Shown here: one piece after another, positions 41,906-53,201 of the stretch | Position numbering within the stretch: position 1 is the stretch's first letter | Layout of the letters: each line of letters opens with the position of its first letter | Translations under genes and position numbers: made by a program | NCBI GenBank assembly: GCA_905221605.1 | Contig: CAJNDS010001902.1 | Location: 407,501-469,500 of the forward strand | Length of the DNA: 62,000 nucleotides | DNA from: Symbiodinium natans | Lineage: Eukaryota > Sar > Dinophyceae > Suessiales > Symbiodiniaceae | Direction of reading: 5' to 3' | The notes under the pieces: generated by a model | What the model saw: only the letters and a program-made list of their open reading frames with translations | Told to the model about the DNA's origin: nothing | The model's database searches: none

Positions 41906-42877
41906 GGGCTAAACCCGAAAACCTGACCCGCGCGGTAAAGGGTCTTTGGGGATGTCGGGGCTTAGGGCTTTGCAGCAGCGATCTCTGATCTTTGACAGGC
42001 CGGAGTAGGAGATCAGATGTTCAGGATGCACAACGCGAAAGGTTTAGAGGTGTTTGCGGCTGAGTTTAGAGGCTTTGGGGTTTTTTGTGGGGCTTTTTGA
42101 GCTTAGGGCTTGTAAATCCTAGCTGATAGTGAATTGAGGTTTCCTTTGACATGTGCTGGTTTCCGAAATTAGCCCTTTACTTGTGTGCATCGCGCTCTGA
42201 ACAATTCTCATTCTGCGTTTCCACGTACGTACGTGTCTGTGTGATCTCCTCAGGGCATCTCAATCCTAAACCTACGCCCCAAGCCATACAATGCCTTTGC
42301 ACACGGCCGTGTTTTTCCCGGTGGCTGTCATTGCAGCGTGGTGAAACACTGAAACAAGCCTCCGAAGGAGGGTGGAAACCCTTAGACGCTGTCACTGCAC
42401 ATTCCAATCATCACTGCAGGGAGCGCTCCCCTGCCGTGCACTCCAGTTCAAAGCTTCCACATGAGATCTCAATCTGCTCGGAGTTTGCAAGGTTGCACAC
42501 AACGAAGACGCAAAAGGGCCCATGCTGAGAGCGCCTCCTCAGCGCCTCCGGCTCCGGCTTCTTCGGCGGTGTCTTCTTAAAGGTGAGAGGGAAAGCAGTC
42601 TCGAAGTCTCGAGGACAAATCCCAGCAGTGGTCCATTCCCAGGAACAAGTGCTCCGCCTCGCGGCAGCCTGCTGCTGTGAGGAAAGCCGACGACAACAAC
42701 CTCCGACGACTTGACTCGCCGAGGATGTCTAGTCTCTCAAGCCATTCTTGCCTACCTCGCCAGAACTTCTACTGCTGATGTTTGCAGGCGAAAGAACTGA
42801 CATGCATCTACGAAACGGAGAAAGCCGTGCACCGACCTGAGCTGAAGCACCGATCGCGGCAGCGCAGGCATGCGTGT

Positions 42878-43138
42878 GTTGTAATCCAGATGCAAGAGCG
42901 CCCGGGCCCGGAAGCCGAGCTGCTCCAGGTATGCGGCGGCGTGCTCGATGCACCGGCCTCCCAAACTCCAGCCCACCAGAACCAAGTTTAACAAGGTCTC
43001 ATCCGTGGACTCAAGCCCAAGGCAGCTGGCAAAGCCCAACAGGTGGCCGAGCAGGAGGCCGAATAGGTGCCTTAAGGAGGTGCAGCCCGATTTGCTGATC
43101 AGGGCAAGGGGGCGACCGTCCCGAAAGAATCGGGGAGG
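42878..43138 (-). CDS. Thioesterase / alpha-beta hydrolase-like exon
   Basis: After CTGCTAG the minus frame runs 87 codons from PPRFFRDGRPLALISKSG to LLHLDYN. The core LVLVGWSLGGRCIEHAAAYL then EQLGFRARALLHLD matches the nucleophile-elbow region of thioesterase domains of polyketide and non-ribosomal peptide synthases: hydrophobic strand, GxSxG (GWSLG, Ser58 of the exon), helix, EQLG turn, next strand ending LLHLD. The catalytic His and lid would lie in other exons that I could not place. A different minus frame (FADLAASLPDSFGTVAP) overlaps the 5' part, so that border is uncertain. It may be a free hydrolase rather than part of a synthase. Confidence 0.4.
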
Positions 43139-46100
43139 CTAGCAGCCAAGTCTGCGAAAGGCAAGCCAGCGCCGATCCTGCCGCCGCCTTCGAACCCCAA
43201 GAACAAGCGCCCTGCCAGCATCCCGGACGTTGAGGGAATGCGCAAGGACTCATGCAGGCTCAGGTATGTGTCTGCCATGTGTGCGATTTGACTGCGCGCC
43301 TATCCGCTTGACACACAAGCCCACAGTGAGACCGCGCATGGCTTCTGATGTTGGGGCATCTTAACTACTGCAGCCGAGAGCACCTATTTTGCCCGCTTCA
43401 CTGTACCGGCTGCAATGCACAGATCTCTGAAGAACTGCCCGAGGCTGCGTGAACGGATCGGATTCGCTGGATTGGCACGGGCACACAAAATCCAACTGAA
43501 GGCAGCGACGTGACTCCCAAGTCCCAACCTCCTGCGCGTGGTGCCGCGTGCTCTTTCATGCAAAGCCACAAGAGATCACAAGACCACACACAGCAAGCCC
43601 CAGACCTCTATAGAGCCACGTGAACGAAGCTGCCGGGCTTTGTGGATCTTTGCAATTTACGGGCAGCATTCGTTGAAGCCTTATCGGGATAGAAGATTGA
43701 CAATGATTCCAGGCCCATTCGATGATTGAACTGCGGCTGTGCTAAGGCAGTGCAACAGGCGACGTTTTTATGAGCCCGGCATCTCGAGCAAGTGGCGCTC
43801 TCTCTTGAAGCCAAGTGGCTCGAGCCACGAGCTGCCCGGCGCATGAATGGCGACTGCAACTTGAAATTAAATGGTCAGACCCCATGTTTCAACCCTCTGT
43901 GCAGCGCTGCCCCATCCCACACTCGCACATGGCCGGCACATGAGCGGCGGCTCAGCAACTTACCTCGCAGATCGCAAGTATTGCGAGCCGTCACGGTACG
44001 AGTAGTCACCTACTCGGCTCCGGCCAACCGAGATCTAACCGTAGAAGACGCCATCCCACCTGCTGTCAAGGTGGCAGGGTCAGACCCAGGACGCTGAGCT
44101 GACATGAGCTGACTACAACAGCGAAATCCAATCCATCCAGGGCGCCCTCACGCCAGCAAAGGCTCAGACTCAGACGGGCATGGGCCGACACTTTAAAGAA
44201 CGCTTTCATGTGCCCCGGAGGGTGGTTCCTTAGAGCCGGAAGAATGCGCTTGGGCTAACCCGCAGTCAGTGTGAGTTACACTGCTACACAATCGGCCCCA
44301 AGACCATCCTGTTTGGTGCACCGCTATACTTCGGCTAGCTCAGCGGCTGGCTGCGTTGCGACCTTGCTGCGCTTCTCTCCTCGGCAAGGCTAGCGCGCCA
44401 GGTCAAGGCAAGATGCGAGGGGGCCAGCAAGAGCTTCGGCTTAGGGCTTAGAGGCAGCTGAGCGACATAGAGGCGTGCAGCAGAAGGGTGGGCCCAGGTC
44501 CAGAAGCACCAGGACTCAGACGTAACACGCAGCCAATTGAAGGGCACACCACCGGGCCTCAGCGGGGGCTCAAGGCTTCGGTTCCAGGCCTTCGGAGGCC
44601 CTGTGGTGACTGCAGCGCCTCATCCCCAACAGCTTGCGCTTGCCTTATCCCTGCCCTATCCCTGACATGGAGGTCACCCCCCCTTGACCGCCGAAGTCCC
44701 CCCCACCCCCGCATGCAGAAGTCGACGCAGAGGCCGTTCCCCGAAGGCACGGCGCCATTCAAGCGCCACGCCTCCACAACACTTTTGGACTTCACACCAC
44801 CGTACCTTCACGATTGCCTTTTCCAAACACAAGCCAAAATCATCTTCGACCGACGGCTCTCTGACAGGGCACAAGCTCCCTTTGAAGAGCCGCGCTGTCT
44901 GCAGCCAGGGTTGAGGCTTGAGGGAGTTTAGTTTAGGGTCTGATGGGCTTAAGATGGCCGCGTTCAACTCTGTCAGTGTCCACTTGGTTCACGCTGCGCC
45001 TGGAACTTAAGGGCATCGCCCTCCATTTCACGGGTTTCACAAGCCGGGAACATGGTCCCCAAACACATGCTACCCAAGGCTTTGGGGCATTCCCGCAGTA
45101 GCAGTCTTGACGCTATTTAACGCAGTCTTCAGCAGGTTTGGATTTGCTGTGGACTTGGGGAGCAGATTCAAAGAGTAGCTCCAGACACCTTATCGAGCTG
45201 GCGCAGCCCAGCGTTGAATTACGGGGAGTCTCTTGCAAAGGGGACGCCGAGGGTACACCGCTCTTGAAACCCCAAAATGGCTAGACCCACCCCCTTTTTT
45301 GTGACTAGCTCAGAGATCCTGTATGTGTTGCAGCGTTGGGGGGACATGTGTGAGCACAATTGCAACTTCTGCAACACGCGTATCTGGCGCGCGTAGGCCG
45401 CGGGCATGCTACAGGCCAACTGTCAGGCACCTGCAACAAGTGCGACGGCTTGGCCAACACAAAGGGATGCCGGAGCTGCGACGGTCAGCATGTGGAAAGT
45501 CACATGGAGATCGGTCCGTTGAGGCCGTGGAGGGAGTCAGCAGAGTCAGTCACAGCTGCAGCGCACTTACCAACACCCAGAGGCTTGCATGGGGGTCACT
45601 TTGCTTTTCGTCAGAAGGGAATCTTCATTGCGGGACCCCTGAGCTCCTGAACGACTACGACGCCTGCTGCGCAAAACCGAAAGACTAGACAAGAGCCGCG
45701 GAGCAAAAACCACGTCAGGGAGCATCTGCGCAAGCCCCTGGGCGCCGCCGCATGCTGGCCGAGGCCCACACAACAGGAGCCGGCCCGCAATTGATGAGGG
45801 CTCGCCGGTCCGGCGCAAAAACTCTAGGGCCTGTACATACACGCACCCTGCTGCCGAGGCTCAGGTGTCCAGAACCATCAGGGGCCATCCAGACCAGCGG
45901 CAAGCTCGCCTCTGCCGGGCGCACGCCTCAACACTGCGCGCGCGTTCTCTCGCTGGAGGGCGACAGCCAAAGCTTGGAAGAGCCGGTCGATCTCAATGGA
46001 AGCCGCCTCCCCCGGGTCCCCAGCCCCCATTCGCCTCCACCACCAGGGGCAGGAACTGTAGGACCTGCTGTTCGCAGAGGCGCTGGGGATCATTTGAAGT

Positions 46101-46249
46101 TGGCGCCGCCATTCTCTCTGCAAGGCGTAGGGGGCCGCGTAGGCAGGCTACACAAGCCACAGCCCCGCGCGAACCCCCGCGTAGGTGGTCAAGGTTTCTG
46201 GCTTGGCAGACACCGACTGCCGATTCTTTTATTCTATGGTTGACCGGAG

Positions 46250-47100
46250 GCTGAACCCGGGACTCCAGACACGGAAAATGTCGAAGGAGCCTGGTTTGGC
46301 GAACTGACGCGCGCCGATGAGAGCTGAATTGGGTACTGCCTTCTGGCGATCAGCAAAGTCACAAAGTGAGACGCATCCAGGCTCTCACCTATTGAAACGA
46401 TAGCACTGCTACAGGCCAGACATCCTAGCCACGCAGCGTGCCAAAAACGCTGAACGCTGCGAGAATCTGACGCAGGCACGTCAGTGTCAAAACGCTTGAT
46501 CAGTCATGTCCTGCCGAATGTCGTTGACCAGCTGGCTGCAGGGGCACACGCTGCCCTTCTTCAGATTCGGGAGCTGTCGGTTTTTGTTGAAGACGGACTC
46601 GCGGGAACCTTCGCACCTACAATATCTGCCCAGAACATCGTTAGCGAAAGACACAGGACGGCTCTGGCATGTTTTGGTGGTTCCTTGACCGCGGAACAGG
46701 TTGCAGCAAGCGGGGCGGGGGGCACATAGGCATATCGCCAGCATCTGGGATATGGTCTGCAAGCAGGCACAATAAAGGGCATCGAGAAACCCAAGCCGCG
46801 ACCGTGGCCTCCAGAAACGCAAAAATGTCGAGGGAGCCGGGTTTGGCGAATTCAGGTGTGTCGACGAGAAGTGCCTTGCCTTGTGGCAATCAGCATTGTT
46901 GCAGAATGACATACACCTATAACAACGATACCACTGCTACAGGCCAGACATCCTAGCCACGCAGCGTGCCAAAAACGCTGAACGCAGCGAGAATCTGACG
47001 CAGGCACGTCAGTGTCAAAACGCTTGATCAGTCATGTCCTGGCAAATGTCGTTGACCAGCTGGCTGCACGGGCGCATGCTGCCCTTCTCCAGATTCGAGC
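46250..47100. repeat. Diverged direct duplication, about 530-bp spacing
   Basis: A segment of about 150 bp starting CACTGCTACAGGCCAGACAT at 46406 recurs at 46934 with few changes. Flanking sequence (GGAGCCTGGTTTGGCGAA at about 46290; GGAGCCGGGTTTGGCGAA at about 46828) is also duplicated but more diverged. Open frames on both strands cross it: plus VVDQLAA with HAALLQI in both copies, minus EFAKPGSLDIF. Confidence 0.75.
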
Positions 47101-47617
47101 ACTGCTACTACTGTGAGTTTGTGCAAACTCTCTCGTCAGAGTGACGGGGACATCCTCTGACCCAGAACAACTACGAGATTCATTTAACAGCATCTGAAAG
47201 CTCATGTCCAACGAATAGGCCCAAAAAGGGAAAGTAAAAGGAAGGAGGCTTGATTCGCCGAGCTGGGCCCTTGAATGGTGCAGCCGGAGGTCTGAAATGG
47301 ATGGTACAGGCATGTCGTTCCGTATCTTTCTGCCCATTGGGCATCTCTGAAGCCGTCTTGCGAAGAAAGGCGGGGAAGTGGAGCACGCAAGAGCACAGGC
47401 TGTGGACGGAACTCATGGGATCTTCAATGCCTACCACCCCCAATCAAGATCCCACGTGCATGTCGACTTCCAGCATTCACCCATGCAAGATTTTTCCGAG
47501 CCGACTGTATGCAGAAGGTCTGGGCTCATGAGCCCGTCGCAGTGCACATGAGTTGCGTGGCGCGCTCTCCTTCATGAGTAGTAGGGAACGTTTTGACGAG
47601 CCTGTCGGCTCAAAGCT

Positions 47618-47833
47618 TCAAAGAGGGCTACCGATGGGATCTGTTGAGGGGTTCTGGTGGGCTCCGCTTGAACGCCGGGCTTCTCGGGCATAGAAAAACA
47701 GTGCATCCAACTGCCTCAGCACAGCGGCTCGACAAATCGGGAAGGGTTCCAGCCCCAAAATATTCCTGAGATCTGCCTGAGGGAGCTTCAGCGGTGCCGG
47801 CAACATGATGTATAAACGAGGATCTTGGAGCAC
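47618..47833 (-). CDS. Exon-like frame
   Basis: Minus frame containing DPRLYIMLPAPLKLPQADLR then NILGLEPFPICRAAVLRQLD, with balanced globular composition. No AG/GT pair clearly defines the borders. Could belong to the same minus-strand gene as 48294-48500 and 46641-46889. Confidence 0.3.
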   Translation of the reverse strand: MLQDPRLYIMLPAPLKLPQADLRNILGLEPFPICRAAVLRQLDALFFYAREARRSSGAHQNPSTDPIGSPL

Positions 47834-47852
47834 CTTCTCGTTTGGTGCGCTT

Positions 47853-48250
47853 GTGTCACCCTGGGCAGCAGTGTGCTTTTGTTCGACACGGGACTGACAC
47901 CCCAGCGTTCTGGATCAGGGGGCTTAACAAGAACATTGAGTGCCTTGAGGCTACATGTGGTAAGAGGCGGCCTCAAGAAACCAGTCCATCACAAACGCTT
48001 GCATGCTCGCATGCCTCACGCGCAGGGCCGTGGGCCAACGCAATGTGTATGTGTCACCCTGCGGGCAGCAATGTGCTTATGTTCGACACGGGACTGACAC
48101 ACCAGCGTTCTGGATCAGGGGGCTTAACAAGAACATTGAATGCCTTGCGGCTACATGTGGAAAGAGGCGGCCTCAAGAAACCAGTCCATCACAAACGCTT
48201 GCATGCTCGCATGCCTCGCGTGCAGGGCCGTGGGTCAACACAATGTGTAC
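47853..48250. repeat. Tandem duplication, about 198-bp unit
   Basis: GTGTCACCCTG...GGGCAGCA at 47853 recurs at 48051 and the match continues for about 198-200 bp (CACGGGACTGACAC, GGATCAGGGGGCTTAACAAG, AAACGCTTGCATGCTCGCAT). Only scattered substitutions and a 2-bp difference separate the copies, so the event is recent. Unit length is not a multiple of three, so any frame changes at the junction. Confidence 0.9.
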
Positions 48251-48293
48251 TGGTTCGCAGTGCAGGACTGCCTGCAGCGCACGTAGTGACATG

Positions 48294-48500
48294 TCACGAC
48301 ATGCCACGGGCAGCCATTGGGGCTCGGTCAACCTTATGGATAGATGTCAGCTCAGCATTGGAATCAGGGCATTTCATTAACGCGACAAGAAGACAAAAAT
48401 CATCCAGTAGGAACGATGGCCTGCCATCAGCATTCACCGTCTCGAGAAGTGGGCAAAACAGAGACAAGGTAAAAGAAGCATCGAGGCTTTGGGCAGCACC
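48294..48500 (-). CDS. Exon-like frame
   Basis: Minus frame containing SLDASFTLSLFCPLLETVNA then DGRPSFLLDDFCLLVALMKC, with the alternating hydrophobic pattern of folded protein. Family unknown. The plus complement is less protein-like. Confidence 0.35.
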   Translation of the reverse strand, partial: GAAQSLDASFTLSLFCPLLETVNADGRPSFLLDDFCLLVALMKCPDSNAELTSIHKVDRAPMAARGMS

Positions 48501-50019
48501 CCAGCGCGAGTGAGAACCAGAGCGACCATGGAATCCCCGAAGACAGGCCGCAACCTCGGCAATGGCCTCCATGGCTCCCCATAGACCTTGGCTGAGACTT
48601 TCTCTATTCACCCCTCATGTTCAGCCTGCGGCAACTCCATGCAAAGGAGCAGAGCGCGGACTGCGCAAGAGGCGCTCGGACTCCAAGCCAACTCCCAAAG
48701 AGCTCATGTAGGCTCAAGTCAACTTCTGCGCCTACTGAAGCGAGGTTTGGGAGCTGAAGGTGCGGTACATCGAACGTAAAGTCGGAGGTCGAGTTGCGGA
48801 GACCGAGTGTTGGGCAAGGCAGTGTGGAAGCAGTGTATTTGGGGAAGCTCTCAGGAACTGAGGCAGCAGCTGCAACAGCCAACAGCGGGGAGCCGTTAGG
48901 GAAGCTCCCAAGGGCTGAAGCGGACAGCAGCTGCAACTGCCAACATCAGCCAGCGGCCGCAGGTAGCCAGAAACCACTCACGACGGAGCCCAAGTAGGAC
49001 AATGGCATAGCAACATCGAATCTGTGCCGCGGCCATCGCGGGCGTGTGGTGCACAAGGCAAGGCGCGGAGGCTCAGGGTCGCCGCGCCCCGGCGCTGGGC
49101 AAGGAATTGTTGCTTTTAGGCGTGGGTGGCGGACGCAGCGGCTGCAGCCACAAGCAGCTCGGGAGACCTATTCTGAGATTGACTGGTCTCTGCAGGGTAT
49201 GTGTGCCGCGCCCTCCGATGCCGGTTGTGCAAACGGTGCTCAGGTACATGCCCCGAGCCCAATGATCAAGGGTAGAGCTCGGGTTGAACAACAGGTCTGC
49301 ACAAGCTAAGCTGGCACATGACCCCTGTACTCCTGTCCTACTTCTGAGGGTGGAACAAACGACGAGACTGGTTCCCCAAGACTCTGGTGCGAAAAGGAAC
49401 GCGGAACCTCCCAACACTTGTGGGTTCATCTGGCTCTCCCCCTTTCAGTTCCCTTGTTGTGGCTCATGCGAGGCTTTGGGTGCCCCGACCACAAACTCCG
49501 GGCTTGGCGCCTTAAATGCGTTCAGCAGGCCGCAGCCTGAGAAACCTACTGTTCAGAACGGCCGAGACTTTGCTATGCATGCTATTTCCGGGCCGGAGGT
49601 CTTACCACATCTCACCCCGCAACAAAGTGAGACAGACATGCATGGCACGCGTAATGCGGCGGCGCAAGGCTGTTGCTGTGCTGTTTAAGGACGGTGGGCA
49701 CACAAGGGCACGGATCGCGGGAATGGCATCGCGTGGTGGAAGGCACGCTGATGCAGAGCAGCCAGAAGCCCATGTCCAAGCAGCGAAGCCTGGGCTGTAA
49801 AAGGCGGAACTTTGCTCAGTCGAAGCTTCTTATCCAGCAAGCCAGGCAGGAGGTGATACAAGGCAGGATGGAGCGGCTTGTCTGCTTCGAGGGAATGATC
49901 GTCAGAGCTCGTCAATGTCGGAAGTCCTGGCTGAAGCGGCTCAAGACACAATATCTCTCCGCGGCTTGTCTACGAACGTCTACGAAAACTCTACGGACAT
50001 CTCCTGAACCCAAAAAACC

Positions 50020-50315
50020 CTCAACCCTAAACCCGAAACCCTAAACCCCAAACCCTAAACCCTAAACCCTCAACCCTAGACCCGAAACCCAAAACCATCG
50101 AGAGCCCTCTCCTTGCTGGTCGCGAGAACGCGGGGACGGGACAGCCATCTTCCCGATCGTGCTAAGGGATGGTATACAGATACAAGTATGGATATATGTG
50201 TATGTATGAACCCTAGATTAGACATCTATATATGTATATATATATATAAATATAAATATATAATAGGTGTATTAGACATCTATATATATATAAATATAAT
50301 AGGTGTCTCCTGATT
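50020..50315. repeat. Telomeric words and TATA-rich microsatellite
   Basis: CCCTAAA/CCCGAAA words at 50020-50080 mark the return of telomeric repeat. At 50215-50310 an approximately 60-bp AT-rich unit (ATTAGACATCTATATAT ... ATAATAGGTG) occurs twice. A small minus frame at 50105-50170 (KMAVPSPRSRDQQGEGSR) may be an exon. Confidence 0.7.
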
Positions 50316-50522
50316 GAACGGTGGACTGCAATTCTGTCAGTTCAGAGCCCTTGAGAGGAGGATGGCAGAATCCCGGGTGCACAGTTTCTGTTTCAGGTCT
50401 TGGGGTTTCATTGGCAAAGGCCCGAGGTTCGAATTGACTTCTGGACAATGAAATGCGGAACATCTCCCAGTGCTCCTAAACCCAAACCCTAAACCCTAGG
50501 TCAGTGCTGCTAGTGCTGGGTT

Positions 50523-50771
50523 TTGGAGCTCTCCGGTGGCCTCCTCAGACTTCAGGCCACCAGCCTTTTTGCAGAACTCAGTCCGAATCAAGAATACGGG
50601 GACAAACTCCCATACCTCCCATCTTTGGCTCTTTTTGTTGCTCTAGGCCTGCCGGTCCCGTACTGTATACGTGGCTCCACGGGTCTTGTGCCAGGGGAAA
50701 GCTGTACGGAAGGACTGAGAGGCCTAGATGAATTCGCGCAGCACTTCTCGGAAAATAATTCTGCTCGTTAG
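50523..50771 (+). CDS. Open reading frame of unknown reality
   Basis: 82 codons free of telomeric repeat, with globular-like composition (LLRLQATSLFAELSPNQEYG, LPYLPSLALFVALGLPVPYC), ending in TAG at the island edge. No start codon is evident. A minus frame complements part of it. No domain recognised. Confidence 0.25.
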   Translation: MELSGGLLRLQATSLFAELSPNQEYGDKLPYLPSLALFVALGLPVPYCIRGSTGLVPGESCTEGLRGLDEFAQHFSENNSAR

Positions 50772-50854
50772 CCGCTCACTCTTTACATGCACGCGACATT
50801 GCGAGCCTCAAGGAAGGACGGAAAACCATGCAAGTCGTTAGCCTGTGCTTGCAC

Positions 50855-51450
50855 CCTAGCCCTAAACCCTAAACCCTAAACCCGAAACCCTAAACCCTAA
50901 GCCCGAAACCCGAAACTCGACACCCTAACCCTAAACCCTAAACCCTAAACCCTAAACCCCGTGCCACGCTGAGAGCATCATAGAGTAGGCTTTGCCATGC
51001 TGGCCGCTCGAAGAAGAGACGCGGAGCGCCGGCCCAACAGCGAAGGAGCTGGCCTCATGGGCTTGAAGGGGGTTTAGGGTTTAGGGTTTAGGGTTTAGGG
51101 TTTAGGGTTTGGGGTTTAGGGTTTGGGGTTTAGGGTTTGGGGTTCAGGGCTTAGGGTTAACGATCTTGGGCAAGCTCATTCTTGACAGCCATGAGCCCCC
51201 GTAAGTCCACGGACAAAGAACCTGGAGCCTTTTGAACACCTCGTTGCCGAGTCGCATGAGATTCCCCTCCAGAGCACTCACCAAGGCTGCGAAGTGTCCT
51301 GGGGATTTAGGTTTAGGGTTTAGGGTTTAGGGTTTAGGGTTTAGGGTTTAGGGTTTAGGGTTTAGGGTTTAGGGTTTAGGGTTTAGGGTTTAGGGTTTAG
51401 GGTTTAGGGTTTAGGGTTTAGGGTTTAGGGTTTAGGGTTTAGGGTTTTGG
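50855..51450. repeat. Telomeric tracts with one island
   Basis: C-strand 50860-50960, G-strand 51070-51160 (TTTGGGG variants) and a near-perfect G-strand tract 51306-51448. The island 51165-51300 has two open minus frames, one with PGHFAALVSALEGNLMRLGN and the other with SVDLRGLMAVKNELAQDR. Confidence 0.9.
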
Positions 51451-53178
51451 GGCTTAGCGTTAGGGATGTGCATGGGAAGTTGATTCTCGGTGAATATCAA
51501 ACTTATTGCTTATTGTCCACTGGAAACTGGGGCCTCTTGTAAGCATGTACACAACTGCAGAAGAGCGTCGCGAATCACGATCACCCCACCTAACCCCTAA
51601 ACCCGATCCCCCAAACCCGAAACCCGAAACCCGAAACCCGAAACCCTAAACCCTAAACCCTAAACCCTAAACCCCAATGTCCTTCGAAGGAGCCATGGGC
51701 CTCGTCCAAGGCGGCCTTGATGCAGTGGTGCACAAAGCGGTTCACGGATGCAAAGCCACCCGGAAGGGATTGCACACCTGAGGTTCAGGGTTTAGGGTTG
51801 AGGGTTGAGGGTTTAGGGTTTAGGGTTTAGGGTTTAGGGTGTAGGGTTTAGGGTTGAGGGTTGAGGGTTGAGGGTTTAGGGTTTAGGTTTACCCAAGGCT
51901 CATATAGTGCTTTGAGTTTGGGAGGTTTCGGATTTCGGGTTTGGGGTGTAGGGTTTGGGCTTTAGGGTCAGGGGGGGCTCTGCTAAACCAGAGCCAAGCG
52001 CAAGAGTCGATCATGATCTTGTCCTGAGGCAGGGGAGCAAGGCACGGATCAGCAGAGGTTTAGGGTTTAGGGCTTAGGGTTTAGGGTTGAGGGCTTTAGA
52101 TAGAGTTTAGGGTTTAGGGCTATAGGGCTGGAATCGGATCGGGTCCTCAACCTTTGTAGCGGTAGCATCCTCCATGCGGATCGTGGACAGGGTGCGTGCC
52201 AGCACCACAACCATGTCCACGCTGGCATCTCCCTTTTGCAAAACACCTGGCAGTAAGTACCCACATAAACCCCTCCAGCCCCGGTAGAACAAGAGTCCTG
52301 AACCCTTCGTAGGATTCAGACTGAAACCCATACCACTACCAAGACGAACCTAGCACACGGGCTAGGCTAAGCAAACAAGACTCAACTGTTGACTTAACAA
52401 CGATCTGCCGATGCTAATTGCTGTTTCGAAAGAAACAGTACTACACCCTAAACCCTAAACCCTAAACCCTAAGCACCAGGAAACACGACGACACCTTCAG
52501 AAATCCTGGGCCCACCTGACGGAGTGCACATCAGGAGCCCCTCAAAGTCACTCCGCTCCGCGGTGAGCTTGCCTGGGTTTAGGAAACCCTAAACCCTAAA
52601 CCCTAAACCCGAAACCCTAAACCCTAAACCCATCCCCAACCCTAAACAAACCCTAAACCGTAAACCCTAAACCCTAAACCCGAAGCCCTTTAACAGCAAC
52701 CCAGTTGCATGTTTGGAAAACCTCAAAGAGACACCAGGATCGCCTCAGCGGCTCCGCGTTCTCATCCAGCACCATGGCCGTGCCTACTAGGGTTTAGGGT
52801 TCCGGGTTTAGGGTTTAGGGTTTAGGGTTTAGGGATTAGGGCCTTAGGGTTTAGGGTTTAGGGTTTAGGGTTTAGGGTTTAGGGTTTAGGGAATCCGGCA
52901 AATCCTGGGGGACAGAGCACTGAAACCCGAACTTAAAGCCCCAAACCCCTCATCCCACTAAACCCTAAGCCCGAAACACCAAGCCACTGATTCCTCTAAA
53001 CCCTAAACCCAAAAACCCGAAACCCAAAATCCCCGAAACCCAAACAAAATCCCCGAATCCCTAAACCCTAAACCCTAAACCCGAAACCCGAAACCCGAAA
53101 CCCTAAACCCTAAACCCTAAACCCCGGTTTCGTTCACAGCTGGGATGTCGCTGAACGCGAGCCTCTGCAGGTGGGGCT
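51451..53178. repeat. Telomeric tracts with short islands
   Basis: C-strand 51600-51675 (many CCCGAAA), G-strand 51783-51890 (GGGTTGA mix) and 52060-52125, C-strand 52440-52470 and 52585-52685, G-strand 52788-52890, C-strand 53060-53125. Islands of 80-160 bp between them; no gene identified. 52130-52330 is the largest island (minus frames LARTLSTIRMEDATATKVED or similar). Confidence 0.8.
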
Positions 53179-53201
53179 CCGCAGCGCCTTTTTGGCTCAA
53201 G
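53179..53201 (+). other. Spliced-leader-like sequence (dinoflagellate DinoSL relic?)
   Basis: CCGCAGCGCCTTTTTGGC then TCAAG. The last 12 bases, TTTTGGCTCAAG, equal the 3' end of the conserved dinoflagellate spliced leader, and CCG.AGC matches its 5' part with a short expansion between. Such relics mark retroposed cDNA in dinoflagellates. No recognisable coding frame follows, so this may be chance. Confidence 0.3.

Larger units (their letters stand above)
41906..50019. other. 8-kb block without telomeric repeats
   Basis: Mixed-composition unique DNA. Many 60-140-codon frames occur on both strands and none runs long, as expected for an intron-rich gene. The most protein-like are on the minus strand: 42878-43138 (thioesterase-like), 44674-44967, 46641-46889, 47618-47833 and 48294-48500. 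Two local duplications lie at 46250-47100 and 47853-48250. Confidence 0.5.

Noticed and set aside
45340-45520. Plus-strand Cys-rich zinc-binding exon (GTCNKCDGLANTKGCRSCDG, preceded by CEHNCNFCNTR)
   Set aside because: The two Cys clusters are in different frames with no convincing splice sites between them.
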